DNA of 64,000 nucleotides from an uncultured Lachnospiraceae bacterium (GTDB lineage Bacteria; Bacillota; Clostridia; Lachnospirales; Lachnospiraceae): NCBI GenBank assembly GCA_910589195.1, contig CAJUTC010000006.1, positions 41,481 through 105,480 on the forward strand, read 5' to 3'. Position numbers and translations under genes: made by a program. Below the pieces are notes generated by a model. It did not search any database. It worked only from the letters and a program-made list of their open reading frames with translations, and was not told the DNA's origin. Below are positions 42,585-52,157 of this stretch, one piece after another (positions within the stretch are counted from its first letter, which is position 1; each line of letters starts with the position of its first letter).

Positions 42585-43385
42585 ATGTTTGCTACCAGAC
42601 TGATTAGCGGAATCGTTTTAGTGGTATTGGCTCTGTTTATTGTAGGAAGCGGAGGCGTTCTATTATTTGCCGCGTCGGCAGGGATTTCCTGTATCGGGCT
42701 TTTTGAATTATACCGTGTTATGAAGATGGAAGATAAGGTTCTGGGGGCTGTTGGGTATACGGCAGCTTTAGCCTATTACTGCCTTGTTTGGTTTCATCAG
42801 GAGAAGTTTGTAATGCTGGTGGCGATTTCAGCGTTAATGCTGCTCATGGCCATTTATGTGGTTACATTTCCAAAATACGGGACAGAGCAGGTGACAGTAG
42901 CTTTTTTTGGCATTTTTTATGTGGCAGTTATGTTTTCCTATCTGTATCAGGCCAGAATGATGGCAGACGGCAAGTATCTGGTATGGCTGATTTTTTTAAG
43001 CTCCTGGGGATGCGATACCTGCGCCTATTGTGCAGGTATGCTATTTGGAAAGCATAAGTTAGCGCCTATCCTAAGTCCCAAAAAGTCAATGGAAGGAGCA
43101 ATAGGAGGCGCTTTGGGGGCAGCGCTGTTAGGATTCATATATGCGCTGTTTTTTGGGAACCATATGACAGAGGTGGCCAATCCCAGAATAGCTTGTTCCA
43201 TAGCCTGCGGCATTGCGGCCATTATTTCTCAAATCGGCGATCTGGCGGCTTCTGCCATTAAACGGAATCATCAGGTCAAGGACTATGGAAATTTAATTCC
43301 AGGACATGGCGGTGTGCTGGATCGGTTTGACAGTATGCTATTTACTGCCCCAGCCATCTATTTTGCGTTAACATTTTTACGGTAA
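42585..43385 (+). CDS. cdsA: Phosphatidate cytidylyltransferase
   Basis: Membrane enzyme producing CDP-diacylglycerol, the branch point of phospholipid synthesis. 266 residues with about seven to eight hydrophobic segments. The CDS signature is spread over PILSPKKSMEGAIGGALGAA and, near the C-terminus, SQIGDLAASAIKRNHQVKDYGNLIPGHGG followed by LDRFDS. GTGAGGGG lies upstream of the ATG. dxr follows 12 bases downstream. Confidence 0.96.
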   Translation: MFATRLISGIVLVVLALFIVGSGGVLLFAASAGISCIGLFELYRVMKMEDKVLGAVGYTAALAYYCLVWFHQEKFVMLVAISALMLLMAIYVVTFPKYGTEQVTVAFFGIFYVAVMFSYLYQARMMADGKYLVWLIFLSSWGCDTCAYCAGMLFGKHKLAPILSPKKSMEGAIGGALGAALLGFIYALFFGNHMTEVANPRIACSIACGIAAIISQIGDLAASAIKRNHQVKDYGNLIPGHGGVLDRFDSMLFTAPAIYFALTFLR

Positions 43386-43397
43386 TGGAGAATAATT

Positions 43398-44546
43398 ATG
43401 AAAACAATATCTGTTTTAGGTTCTACCGGTTCCATCGGAACCCAAACATTAGACGTGGTTCGTAGAAACGGTGATATTCAGGTAACGGCTCTTGCGGCCG
43501 GAAGCAATATCGCTCTGCTGGAAAAACAGATTCGGGAGTTTTCCCCGAAAGTGGTCTGTGTGTGGGAAGAGGAAAAAGCCAAAGAACTAAGGCAAAGCAC
43601 AGCCGATTGCCAAATAACGGTAGTTTCTGGCATGGATGGCTTAATCGAAGCTGCCACAGAAGCTTCTGCGCAAATGGTAGTGACAGCAGTGGTAGGGATG
43701 ATTGGAATCCGTCCTACCATAGCGGCTATGGAGGCGGGAAAGGATATTGCGCTGGCAAACAAGGAAACCCTGGTGACTGCCGGGCATATTATTATGAAGC
43801 TGGCTGCAGAAAAAGGAGTTCGAATTCTACCTGTTGATTCGGAGCACAGTGCGATTTTCCAGTGTCTGAACGGAGAGCGGGAGCATGGGAACCAGATTCA
43901 TAAAATTTTGTTAACCGCGTCAGGCGGTCCCTTTCGGGGATGGACCAGGGAACAGATGAAGGGAATTCGGCCTGAAGATGCCCTGAAACACCCAAACTGG
44001 TCTATGGGGCATAAGATCACCATTGATTCTTCTACTATGGTAAATAAAGGCCTGGAGGTAATGGAGGCAAAATGGCTGTTTGGCGTTACGATGGATCAGG
44101 TGCAGGTGGTGGTACAGCCCCAAAGCATCATTCATTCCATGGTAGAATTTGAGGATGGAGCTGTGATAGCCCAGCTTGGAACTCCGGATATGAAGCTGCC
44201 GATCCAATATGCTTTATACTATCCTAGCCGCCGATTTCTTTCAGGTGAACGGCTGGATTTTTGGAATCTTACCAATATTCGGTTTGAGCAGCCGGATTTG
44301 GAGAATTTCAGAGGCCTTTGGCTGGCTTACCAGGCCGGAAAAGCTGGAGGAACCATGCCTGCCGTATTGAATGCGGCAAACGAACTGGCTGTCCGCAAAT
44401 TTTTAAATCGCCAGATCCCATATCTGACAATTATTGACATGATTGAGGAATCCATGAATGCTCATAAAAAGAAAGAAAATCCCACGGTAAATGAAATTTT
44501 AGACGCTGAAAAAGAAACGTATGAATTGATAGAAAGCAGGTGGTAA
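43398..44546 (+). CDS. dxr: 1-deoxy-D-xylulose 5-phosphate reductoisomerase
   Basis: First committed step of the MEP isoprenoid pathway: NADPH-dependent conversion of DXP to MEP. 382 residues with the dinucleotide-binding GSTGSIGTQTLDVV (8-21), LANKETLVTAG, the metal/substrate site PVDSEHSAIFQ, LTASGGPFRGW, and HPNWSMGHKITIDSSTMVNK. rseP starts one base after its stop. With ispG, this shows isoprenoids are made by the MEP route. Confidence 0.98.
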   Translation: MKTISVLGSTGSIGTQTLDVVRRNGDIQVTALAAGSNIALLEKQIREFSPKVVCVWEEEKAKELRQSTADCQITVVSGMDGLIEAATEASAQMVVTAVVGMIGIRPTIAAMEAGKDIALANKETLVTAGHIIMKLAAEKGVRILPVDSEHSAIFQCLNGEREHGNQIHKILLTASGGPFRGWTREQMKGIRPEDALKHPNWSMGHKITIDSSTMVNKGLEVMEAKWLFGVTMDQVQVVVQPQSIIHSMVEFEDGAVIAQLGTPDMKLPIQYALYYPSRRFLSGERLDFWNLTNIRFEQPDLENFRGLWLAYQAGKAGGTMPAVLNAANELAVRKFLNRQIPYLTIIDMIEESMNAHKKKENPTVNEILDAEKETYELIESRW

Positions 44547-44547
44547 A

Positions 44548-45672
44548 TTGCTGAATATATTAGCAGCCATATTGTTGTTCGGATTTATTATCATGTTCCA
44601 TGAACTGGGGCATTTCCTCCTTGCAAAACTGAACGGAGTATCCGTTGTGGAATTTTCCATCGGCATGGGTCCCAGGCTTTTGTCATTTAAGGGGAAAGAA
44701 ACCAGATATTCCTTAAAGCTGCTGCCATTAGGCGGATCCTGCGCAATGGCAGACGAAGATACGGATAGTGGCGATCCAAATGGATTCTTAAATAAGCCAG
44801 TATGGTCCAGAATCATGGTGATCGCCGCAGGCCCTGTATTTAACTTTATTTTGGCGTTGATTTTCGGCATTATAATTGTAGGATACCGTGGGTATGACCT
44901 TCCTGTGATTTCCGGCGTGCTGGATGGATTTCCCGCCCAACAGGCCGGGCTTTTGCCAGGGGATTTGATTGTATCCATAAATGGGCAGAACATGATGGAT
45001 TACCGGGACTTAAGTCTATTCCTTCAGCTCCATCCGGAAGAAAAGCTTACCATCCATTACAAACGGATGGAACAAGCTGAATCATCAGAAAAGGAATCCG
45101 GGCAAGATGGCCAGGCGGTTACACCAGACTGGTATGATGCTAAAAGCGACTACCAAGAATTTACCACCACATTGACAACTACTTTTCATGAAGAAACCCA
45201 AAGTTATATGATGGGAATTGAACATATGCCAAATTATCACAAAGCAAAAAATGTGGCTCATTTGCTTGGTCTGGGCTGGCATGAGGTTTTATTCCAGGGC
45301 AGAGCGGCAATCGAAAGCTTCGGTCTGTTATTCCGTGGATATTTGGGGGCGGAAGATCTAGGTGGCCCTGTCCGCATTGTGGCCGATATCGGCGAAGTAG
45401 TCGAGCAGGTAAGGCCGGCCGGCTGGTTTAGCGTATTGCTAACGCTGATGAATCTGGGCGTGGTGTTAAGCGCATCATTAGGAACGATGAACCTTTTGCC
45501 GATCCCTGCTTTAGACGGTGGCCGGCTGGTTTTTCTTCTGATTGAGGCCGTACGTGGAAAACCCATTGACCAGGAGAAAGAAAGCATGGTGCATTTTGCG
45601 GGCCTGGTGCTTTTAATGGGGCTTATGCTGGTGATTATGATGAATGATATCCGGAATTTAATCTTCCGGTAA
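44548..45672 (+). CDS. rseP: Site-2 membrane metalloprotease RseP/RasP
   Basis: Intramembrane zinc protease that cleaves anti-sigma factors and signal-peptide remnants. 374 residues: zinc motif HELGH (18-22) in the first membrane span, FSIGMGPRLLSF, a PDZ domain (about 120-230) with GFPAQQAGLLPGDLIVSING, and the second active-site region NLLPIPALDGGRLVFLLIE. Start is TTG 44548 with GCAGGTGG upstream; no ATG lies close. It sits between dxr and ispG as in most clostridia. Confidence 0.96.
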   Translation: MLNILAAILLFGFIIMFHELGHFLLAKLNGVSVVEFSIGMGPRLLSFKGKETRYSLKLLPLGGSCAMADEDTDSGDPNGFLNKPVWSRIMVIAAGPVFNFILALIFGIIIVGYRGYDLPVISGVLDGFPAQQAGLLPGDLIVSINGQNMMDYRDLSLFLQLHPEEKLTIHYKRMEQAESSEKESGQDGQAVTPDWYDAKSDYQEFTTTLTTTFHEETQSYMMGIEHMPNYHKAKNVAHLLGLGWHEVLFQGRAAIESFGLLFRGYLGAEDLGGPVRIVADIGEVVEQVRPAGWFSVLLTLMNLGVVLSASLGTMNLLPIPALDGGRLVFLLIEAVRGKPIDQEKESMVHFAGLVLLMGLMLVIMMNDIRNLIFR

Positions 45673-45725
45673 TCAATATGAATGTTGAAACGAGTAAGAC
45701 AGACAGAAAAATTTGGAGGTGCCCT

Positions 45726-46802
45726 ATGGGAAGGGAACATACCAGAACAATACAGATTGGTAACTGCATAATCGGAGGTGGCAGACCCATTGCAATCCAG
45801 TCTATGTGTAACACAAAGACAGAAAATGTTGCTGCTACCATTGCCCAAATTCACAGATTGCAGACGGCAGGATGTGAGATTGTCAGAGTAACTGTGCCCA
45901 CAATGGATGCGGCGCTGGCGATAAAGGAAATTAAGAAAGAGATTTCGATCCCTTTGGTGGCAGATATCCATTTTGATTACCGGATGGCGATTGCCGCAAT
46001 CGAAAACGGAGCGGATAAAATTCGGATCAATCCGGGAAATATTGGGGCACTTTCACGGGTAAAGGCTGTGGTAGATAGGGCGAAGGAGAAAAATATCCCC
46101 ATCCGGATCGGGGTAAACAGCGGTTCTCTTGAAAAAAACTTGATTGAAAAATACGGCAAAGTGACGGCGGAGGGGATTGTAGAAAGCGCCTTAGATAAAG
46201 TGAAGCTGATAGAAGATATGGGATACGATAACTTGGTGATAAGCATCAAATCTTCGGATGTTATGATGTGTATCAAAGCTCATGAGCTAATTGACCGGCT
46301 TACGGATTACCCCCTTCATGTGGGGATTACGGAGGCCGGAACCTTGTATTCCGGAAATATTAAATCTTCAGTAGGACTGGGGATCATTTTAAACCAGGGA
46401 ATTGGAGATACCATACGGGTGTCTTTAACCGGGGACCCGGTGGAGGAAATTAAATCCGCAAAATTGATCCTAAGGACACTGGGATTACGGGAAGGCGGAA
46501 TTGAAGTTGTTTCCTGTCCTACCTGCGGACGTACACAGATCGATTTAATCATGTTGGCAAACCAGGTGGAAACCATGGCAGCAGAGTTTGAACAGTTAAA
46601 AGGCGTGAAGATAGCTGTTATGGGCTGTGTGGTAAATGGGCCGGGGGAAGCAAGGGAAGCTGATGTAGGAATTGCGGGAGGAATCGGAGAAGGCCTTTTA
46701 ATCCGCAAGGGGGAAGTGATCCGCAAGGTGCCGGAGGAAAAGCTATTGGAAGCATTGCGAAACGAATTAAATGAGCTTGTTAAGGAGCGAAGCGGAAGGT
46801 AA
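45726..46802 (+). CDS. ispG: 4-hydroxy-3-methylbut-2-enyl diphosphate synthase (flavodoxin/ferredoxin)
   Basis: Penultimate step of the MEP pathway, using a 4Fe-4S cluster. 358 residues with VGGGRPIAIQSMCNT-like N-terminal strand region, PLVADIHFDYRMA, KIRINPGNIG, PLHVGITEAGT, and C-terminal cluster cysteines in VSCPTCGRTQIDL and MGCVVNGPGEA. ATG 45726 follows TTTGGAGGT with good spacing; an in-frame ATG 45678 upstream has no good site and precedes only non-conserved sequence. Confidence 0.97.
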   Translation: MGREHTRTIQIGNCIIGGGRPIAIQSMCNTKTENVAATIAQIHRLQTAGCEIVRVTVPTMDAALAIKEIKKEISIPLVADIHFDYRMAIAAIENGADKIRINPGNIGALSRVKAVVDRAKEKNIPIRIGVNSGSLEKNLIEKYGKVTAEGIVESALDKVKLIEDMGYDNLVISIKSSDVMMCIKAHELIDRLTDYPLHVGITEAGTLYSGNIKSSVGLGIILNQGIGDTIRVSLTGDPVEEIKSAKLILRTLGLREGGIEVVSCPTCGRTQIDLIMLANQVETMAAEFEQLKGVKIAVMGCVVNGPGEAREADVGIAGGIGEGLLIRKGEVIRKVPEEKLLEALRNELNELVKERSGR

Positions 46803-46838
46803 GGATATTGCCGTAATAGCAGGGAAGGAAATAGTAAC

Positions 46839-49800
46839 ATGACAAAAGGGTTTGTAGAAGTTTTTCCCGGACTGAATGTGGCGGCTGAGTTAAAGGAGCT
46901 TTTAGAACTGGTAGAGGTTTCCAGAGTGACTTCTTCCAGGGACAGAAGCTCTCTTCGTGTTTATCTGGAAAGTCCCCGCCTGATTCACAAGCAGGTTATC
47001 TATGACTTGGAAGCCGGAATTAAAGAGCAGCTTTTTCCAGGAAAGCAGCTTACCGTTACGTTTCAGGAGCGGTATCATCTGTCGGAACAGTATACGCCGG
47101 AAAAACTGATGAAGGTTTATAAAGACAGCATCACCCTGGAATTGAAGAATTACAGTATTGTAGAATATACCATGTTTAAAAAAGCCAAACTTACTTTTCC
47201 TCAGCCGGATTATATGCAGATGGAAATAGAAGATACTATGGTTTCCAAAGAAAAGGCAGGAGAACTGAAACGGATTTTAGAAAAAATCTTCCAGGAGCGA
47301 TGCGGACTGTCAGCGGAAGTAGGAATTTCCTATATTCCGGCAAAGGAAAGTAAGCTGAGAAAACAGGCGGAAGAAGCGGACGCGGCAGCAGTGGCTGCAG
47401 CGGTTTCTTTTTTACACGGGAAAGGGAAAGCGTCAAAGGGAGAGGGGAATCCTCCCTGGGATTTGGAATCTGGAAAGGAACCGGCTTTTGGAACGTCCAG
47501 TATGGCAGGTAACAAAAATGGTAAGGAAAGCAAACAAAGCGCTGTGAATGGAGCCGAGTCCCAAGCAGCCGCTAAGAATGGGAACTATTATAATGGCCAG
47601 AAAAACAGTTTGAAACGATTTAACGGCAAAGGAGAAGGAGGGAAAAATTTCGGAGGCCGCAGTACGTATACCAAAAAGTCAGATAATCCAGATGTGCTGT
47701 TCGGGCGTGATTTTGAAGATGGTTTTACCCGGATTGATGCCATTGAAGGAGAAATGGGAGAGGTAACATTGCATGGAAAAATCCTGGCGGTGGATAAACG
47801 GGAACTGCGGGGCGGCGAGCGCACAATTATCAAATTTGATCTTACGGATTTTACCGATACCATTACAGTCAAGCTGTTCGCGCGTCAGGATATGATGGAA
47901 GATGTGAATCAGGCTGTGGCAAAAGGAAGCTTTATTAAGATAAAAGGAATCACCACCATTGATAAATTTGATCACGAATTAACGGTAGGTTCTGTAGTAG
48001 GAATTAAAAAATGTGAAGATTTTACTGGAAAACGGATGGATCACAGCCTGGAAAAGCGGGTAGAACTTCATTGCCACACGAAAATGAGTGAAATGGACGG
48101 GGTTTCTGATGTGAAAGACATTATTAATCGGGCAAAACAGTGGGGAATGCCAGCGCTTGCTGTTACGGATCACGGGTGCGTCCAGGCCTTTACAGACGCA
48201 AGCCATGCCCTGGATAAGGGAGATCCCTTTAAAATAATTTACGGGGTGGAAGGGTATCTGGTTGATGATATGAAACAGTTAGTGCAAAACTCCAAGAATC
48301 AGAGCTTTTCCGATACATATGTGGTATTTGATATTGAAACCACCGGATTTTCACCAGAGAAAAACCGGATCATTGAAATTGGCGCGGTAAAGTTAAGGGA
48401 TGGCAACATTGTAGACCGATTCAGTACCTTTGTGAATCCAGATGTGCCCATTCCCTTTGATATTGAAAAGCTGACCGGGATTAATGACAGCATGGTTCTG
48501 GGCTGCCCTAAAATTGATGTGATTTTGCCTCAGTTTTTGGATTTCTGCGGCGATGCTGTAATGGTAGCCCATAATGCGGCATTTGATATCGGTTTTATAA
48601 CCTATTATGCCAAAAAGCTTGGATTGCGGTTTTTCCCTACTGTGCTGGATACGGTTGCGTTAGCCCGTGTTTTACTTCCTAACTTAAACCGATATAAGCT
48701 GGATACAGTTGCGAAAGCAGTCAATGTTTCGTTAGAAAATCATCATCGCGCAGTGGATGACGCAGAAGCTACAGCAGGGATTTTTGCAGAGTTTATCAAG
48801 CGGTTCCGGGCCAGAGAGATTGAAACACTAGATGGGTTAAATGCTCTTAATGAAACCACTTCCGATATGATCCGAAAGCTTCCTACTTACCATGTTATTA
48901 TTTTGGCAAAAAATGACGTAGGACGTATTAATTTGTACCGTTTGGTATCGTATTCTCATTTGGAATATTTTGCAAGACGGCCAAGAATACCAAAAAGCTT
49001 GCTGCACCAATATCGGGAAGGCCTGATTATTGGTTCCGCTTGTGAAGCGGGTGAGCTTTTTCAGGCGCTTCTTCGGGGGGCGCCGGATACAGAACTGGCA
49101 AGGCTGGTGAATTTTTATGATTACCTGGAAATTCAGCCTTTGGGAAATAATCAGTTTATGCTTCGGGATGAGAAAAGTACAGTAAAAACGAAGCAAGATT
49201 TGATTGACTTAAATATGCGGGTAATCCAGCTTGGGGAACAGTTTGGGAAGCCAGTGTGCGCTACCTGTGATGTGCATTTTTTAGATCCCCAGGACGAAAT
49301 TTACCGGCGGATCATTGAAGCAGCCTGTGGTTTTAAAGATTGTGATATGCAGCCGCCTTTGTATTTTCGGACTACGGAAGAAATGCTGGAAGAATTTGGA
49401 TATTTAGAACCTAATAAGGCGGAAGAGGTGGTAATCACTAATACCAGGAAAATCGCTGATATGTGTGAGAGAATCTCTCCGGTACGGCCAGACAAGTGCC
49501 CGCCTGTAATTGAAGATTCGGATGCTACCTTGCGGAAAATCTGCTACAACCAGGCTCACGCTGTTTATGGGGAGCAGCTTCCGAAAATAGTAACGGATCG
49601 GCTGGAAAAGGAACTTCACTCCATTATCAGCAATGGGTTCGCGGTTATGTATATTATTGCCCAGAAGCTGGTTTGGAAGTCAAATGAAGACGGATATCTG
49701 GTAGGTTCCAGAGGATCCGTGGGTTCCTCTTTTGTGGCTACTATGGCTGGGATTACGGAAGTAAATCCACTAAGCCCCCATTATATCTGTCCCAAATGCC

Positions 49801-51398
49801 ATTACTACGATTTTGATTCTGAGGAAGTAAAGAAATTTTCCGGGATGGCCGGGTGCGATATGCCAGATCGGAATTGCCCTGTTTGCGGGGAACTGTTAAA
49901 GAAAGAGGGCTTTGATATTCCATTTGAAACCTTTTTAGGATTTAAAGGAGATAAAGAGCCAGATATTGATTTAAATTTTTCTGGTGAATATCAGAGCAAG
50001 GCACATGATTATACGGAAGTAATCTTTGGAAAGGGACAAACCTTCCGCGCAGGGACGGTCGGTACATTGGCTGATAAAACAGCATATGGGTATATCCGGA
50101 AGTATTATGAGGCCAGGGAGCAGTCGAAACGAAACTGTGAGATTAACCGGATTGTCCAGGGCTGCGTAGGGGTCAAACGGACTACCGGACAGCACCCGGG
50201 AGGAATCATTGTCCTTCCTTTAGGAGAGGAGATCTTTTCCTTTACCCCTGTCCAACATCCGGCAAATGATATGACGACCTCTACTGTAACAACCCATTTT
50301 GATTATCATTCCATTGACCACAACCTTCTGAAGCTTGATATTTTAGGACATGATGATCCTACCATGATCCGAATGCTGCAGGACTTAACTGGCATTGATC
50401 CGGTACATGATATCCCATTAGACAGTAAAGAAGTAATGAGTTTATTTCAGGATACCTCTGCCTTAAAGCTTGCCCCGGAGGATATCGGAGGATGTAAATT
50501 AGGAGCTTTGGGAATTCCGGAATTTGGAACGGACTTTGCCATGCAGATGTTAATTGACACAAAGCCAAAATATTTTTCTGATTTGGTTCGGATTGCCGGA
50601 TTATCCCACGGAACGGATGTATGGCTTGGGAATGCCCAGACATTGATTCAGGAGGGAACCGCTACCATCCAGACGGCGATCTGTACCCGTGATGATATTA
50701 TGGTATATTTGATTAGCCGTGGAATGGAAGAAGGTCTTTCCTTTACCATTATGGAGTCAGTAAGAAAAGGAAAGGGCTTAAAGCCAGAATGGGAAGAAGC
50801 CATGAAAGAGCATGGGGTTCCAGACTGGTATATTTGGTCTTGCAAAAAGATTAAATATATGTTTCCAAAAGCCCACGCCGCAGCTTATGTAATGATGGCC
50901 TGGCGGATTGCCTATTGTAAAGTATTTTACCCGCTGGCATACTATGCGGCATTCTTCAGCATTCGGGCCAAAGGATTCAGCTATGAGCTGATGTGTATGG
51001 GACGGGACAAGCTGGAAATTCACCTGGCTGACTATAAGAAACGCTCAGACACCTTGTCAAATAGAGAACAGGATACCTTAAGAGATATGCGGATTGTACA
51101 GGAAATGTATGCCAGAGGATTTGAATTCCTGCCCATTGACATCTTCCAGGTTCAGGCTACCGCTTTCCAGATTATTGACGGGAAATTAATGCCATCTTTA
51201 AGTAGCATTGCCGGTTTGGGCGAGAAGGCAGCGGAAGGGATTGTAGAGGCGGCAAAGGACGGAACGTTTTTATCGAAAGAAGACTTTATGAACCGAACAA
51301 AGGTGGGCAAGACCATTTGCGGGATGCTGGATGATTTAGGCCTTTTAGGCGATTTGCCAGAAAGCAACCAGTTATCCTTGTTTGATTTTGCCGGATAA
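46839..51398 (+). CDS. polC: DNA polymerase III alpha subunit, PolC type
   Basis: The main replicative polymerase of Firmicutes. The 1519-residue order is: N-terminal and OB domains; PHP domain starting ELHCHTKMSEMDG (409 onward); an inserted DEDD proofreading exonuclease with FDIETTGFSPEKNRIIEIG (497 onward; Asp498, Glu500), NAAFDIGFI and HRAVDDAEAT; then the polymerase with GSRGSVGSSFVAT and zinc cysteines CPKC (984-987) and NCPVCG. A Lys/Asn/Gly-rich low-complexity stretch spans about 195-295. The C-terminus NQLSLFDFAG (QLSLF at 1511-1515) is the clamp-binding motif. A strong terminator follows. Confidence 0.98.
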   Translation: MTKGFVEVFPGLNVAAELKELLELVEVSRVTSSRDRSSLRVYLESPRLIHKQVIYDLEAGIKEQLFPGKQLTVTFQERYHLSEQYTPEKLMKVYKDSITLELKNYSIVEYTMFKKAKLTFPQPDYMQMEIEDTMVSKEKAGELKRILEKIFQERCGLSAEVGISYIPAKESKLRKQAEEADAAAVAAAVSFLHGKGKASKGEGNPPWDLESGKEPAFGTSSMAGNKNGKESKQSAVNGAESQAAAKNGNYYNGQKNSLKRFNGKGEGGKNFGGRSTYTKKSDNPDVLFGRDFEDGFTRIDAIEGEMGEVTLHGKILAVDKRELRGGERTIIKFDLTDFTDTITVKLFARQDMMEDVNQAVAKGSFIKIKGITTIDKFDHELTVGSVVGIKKCEDFTGKRMDHSLEKRVELHCHTKMSEMDGVSDVKDIINRAKQWGMPALAVTDHGCVQAFTDASHALDKGDPFKIIYGVEGYLVDDMKQLVQNSKNQSFSDTYVVFDIETTGFSPEKNRIIEIGAVKLRDGNIVDRFSTFVNPDVPIPFDIEKLTGINDSMVLGCPKIDVILPQFLDFCGDAVMVAHNAAFDIGFITYYAKKLGLRFFPTVLDTVALARVLLPNLNRYKLDTVAKAVNVSLENHHRAVDDAEATAGIFAEFIKRFRAREIETLDGLNALNETTSDMIRKLPTYHVIILAKNDVGRINLYRLVSYSHLEYFARRPRIPKSLLHQYREGLIIGSACEAGELFQALLRGAPDTELARLVNFYDYLEIQPLGNNQFMLRDEKSTVKTKQDLIDLNMRVIQLGEQFGKPVCATCDVHFLDPQDEIYRRIIEAACGFKDCDMQPPLYFRTTEEMLEEFGYLEPNKAEEVVITNTRKIADMCERISPVRPDKCPPVIEDSDATLRKICYNQAHAVYGEQLPKIVTDRLEKELHSIISNGFAVMYIIAQKLVWKSNEDGYLVGSRGSVGSSFVATMAGITEVNPLSPHYICPKCHYYDFDSEEVKKFSGMAGCDMPDRNCPVCGELLKKEGFDIPFETFLGFKGDKEPDIDLNFSGEYQSKAHDYTEVIFGKGQTFRAGTVGTLADKTAYGYIRKYYEAREQSKRNCEINRIVQGCVGVKRTTGQHPGGIIVLPLGEEIFSFTPVQHPANDMTTSTVTTHFDYHSIDHNLLKLDILGHDDPTMIRMLQDLTGIDPVHDIPLDSKEVMSLFQDTSALKLAPEDIGGCKLGALGIPEFGTDFAMQMLIDTKPKYFSDLVRIAGLSHGTDVWLGNAQTLIQEGTATIQTAICTRDDIMVYLISRGMEEGLSFTIMESVRKGKGLKPEWEEAMKEHGVPDWYIWSCKKIKYMFPKAHAAAYVMMAWRIAYCKVFYPLAYYAAFFSIRAKGFSYELMCMGRDKLEIHLADYKKRSDTLSNREQDTLRDMRIVQEMYARGFEFLPIDIFQVQATAFQIIDGKLMPSLSSIAGLGEKAAEGIVEAAKDGTFLSKEDFMNRTKVGKTICGMLDDLGLLGDLPESNQLSLFDFAG

Positions 51399-51445
51399 AA
51401 AAAGAACATGCTGTATTCTCAAGGGAGTACAGCATGTTCTTTTTT
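51399..51445. terminator. Strong, symmetrical terminator after polC
   Basis: GAACATGCTGTA (51404-51415) pairs with TACAGCATGTTC (51428-51439); the stem is extended by A-run/T-run pairing on both sides, so it could work in both directions. Confidence 0.93.
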
Positions 51446-51688
51446 ATGAAGTATATGGGAAAATTTTTCTATGGCGTATTTTGTCGGAATTATGGTATTT
51501 CTGCTGATTATATTGAAAAAGGCCAGTGGATACCTGCACCACAAAAAGAATTTCGATACCAAAAAAGCATTCAGGAGATGCCACACAAAGGTTTGCACCA
51601 TCTTTTTGCTTTTTGCTGTAAAAAGCATGTTAGACTGCATAAAATTTGGCCTGCAGAGAAAAATAAAAAAAATTCTTTCATTTTATGG
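51446..51688 (+). other. Intergenic stretch between polC terminator and csoR promoter
   Basis: Contains overlapping open frames (one of 81 codons from 51471 with a hydrophobic start), but none has a convincing ribosome binding site or recognisable family sequence, and the longest run into the csoR promoter. I regard it as non-coding; a small membrane protein cannot be excluded. Confidence 0.3.
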
Positions 51689-51717
51689 TTGCATTATACC
51701 GGGTGGGGGTATATAAT
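51689..51717 (+). promoter_or_regulatory. csoR-copA promoter with embedded CsoR operator
   Basis: TTGCAT (51689-51694), 17 bases, TATAAT (51712-51717). The spacer contains ATACC-GGGTGGG-GGTAT (51696-51712), the TACC(N7)GGTA pattern with central G-tract typical of copper-sensing CsoR operators. Apo-CsoR bound here would block polymerase; Cu(I) would release it. Confidence 0.8.
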
Positions 51718-51796
51718 AAGGGTATGCTGATTCGATTCGTTTACACCTGGAGAGCCATCACCCTTTCGAGCATATCCAGGTAAAGGAGGGATAGTA

Positions 51797-52099
51797 TTGG
51801 AAGAAGAAATTAGCTGCTGTTCAAAACATAAGGAACGGACAGAAAAGGAGTATAAAGATTTACTGAACCGTTTAAACCGTATAGAAGGGCAGGTTCGTGG
51901 AATTAAAGGTATGGTAGAGAAAGATTGTTACTGTATCGATATCCTGGTTCAGGTAGCGGCAGTAAATGCGGCGCTGAACAGCTTTAATAAAGTACTGCTG
52001 GCAAATCACATCCGAAGCTGCGTGGCACAGGATATCAAAGAAGGAAAGGAAGAAACCCTGGATGAGCTGGTAGCGGTACTGCAAAAATTAATGAAATAG
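51797..52099 (+). CDS. csoR: Copper-sensing transcriptional repressor CsoR
   Basis: A 100-residue helical DUF156 repressor. The spacing Cys46, His71, Cys75 equals the Cys-X24-His-X3-Cys copper site of Bacillus CsoR. LLNRLNRIEGQVRGIKGMV is the family N-terminal helix. An additional N-terminal CysCys (7-8) is present. TTG 51797 lies six bases after AAAGGAGGG. It is first in the operon with copA and should repress it via the operator at 51696-51712. Confidence 0.93.
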   Translation: MEEEISCCSKHKERTEKEYKDLLNRLNRIEGQVRGIKGMVEKDCYCIDILVQVAAVNAALNSFNKVLLANHIRSCVAQDIKEGKEETLDELVAVLQKLMK

Positions 52100-52157
52100 T
52101 TTCACTGTATGCTTAAGCATAAGCAGACTACGGCGTTTTTGAAAGGAGAATCAAGAT

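Noticed and set aside
51434..51730. 98- and 81-codon open frames between polC and csoR
   Set aside because: Begin within the terminator stem or without a ribosome binding site and run into the csoR promoter and operator.
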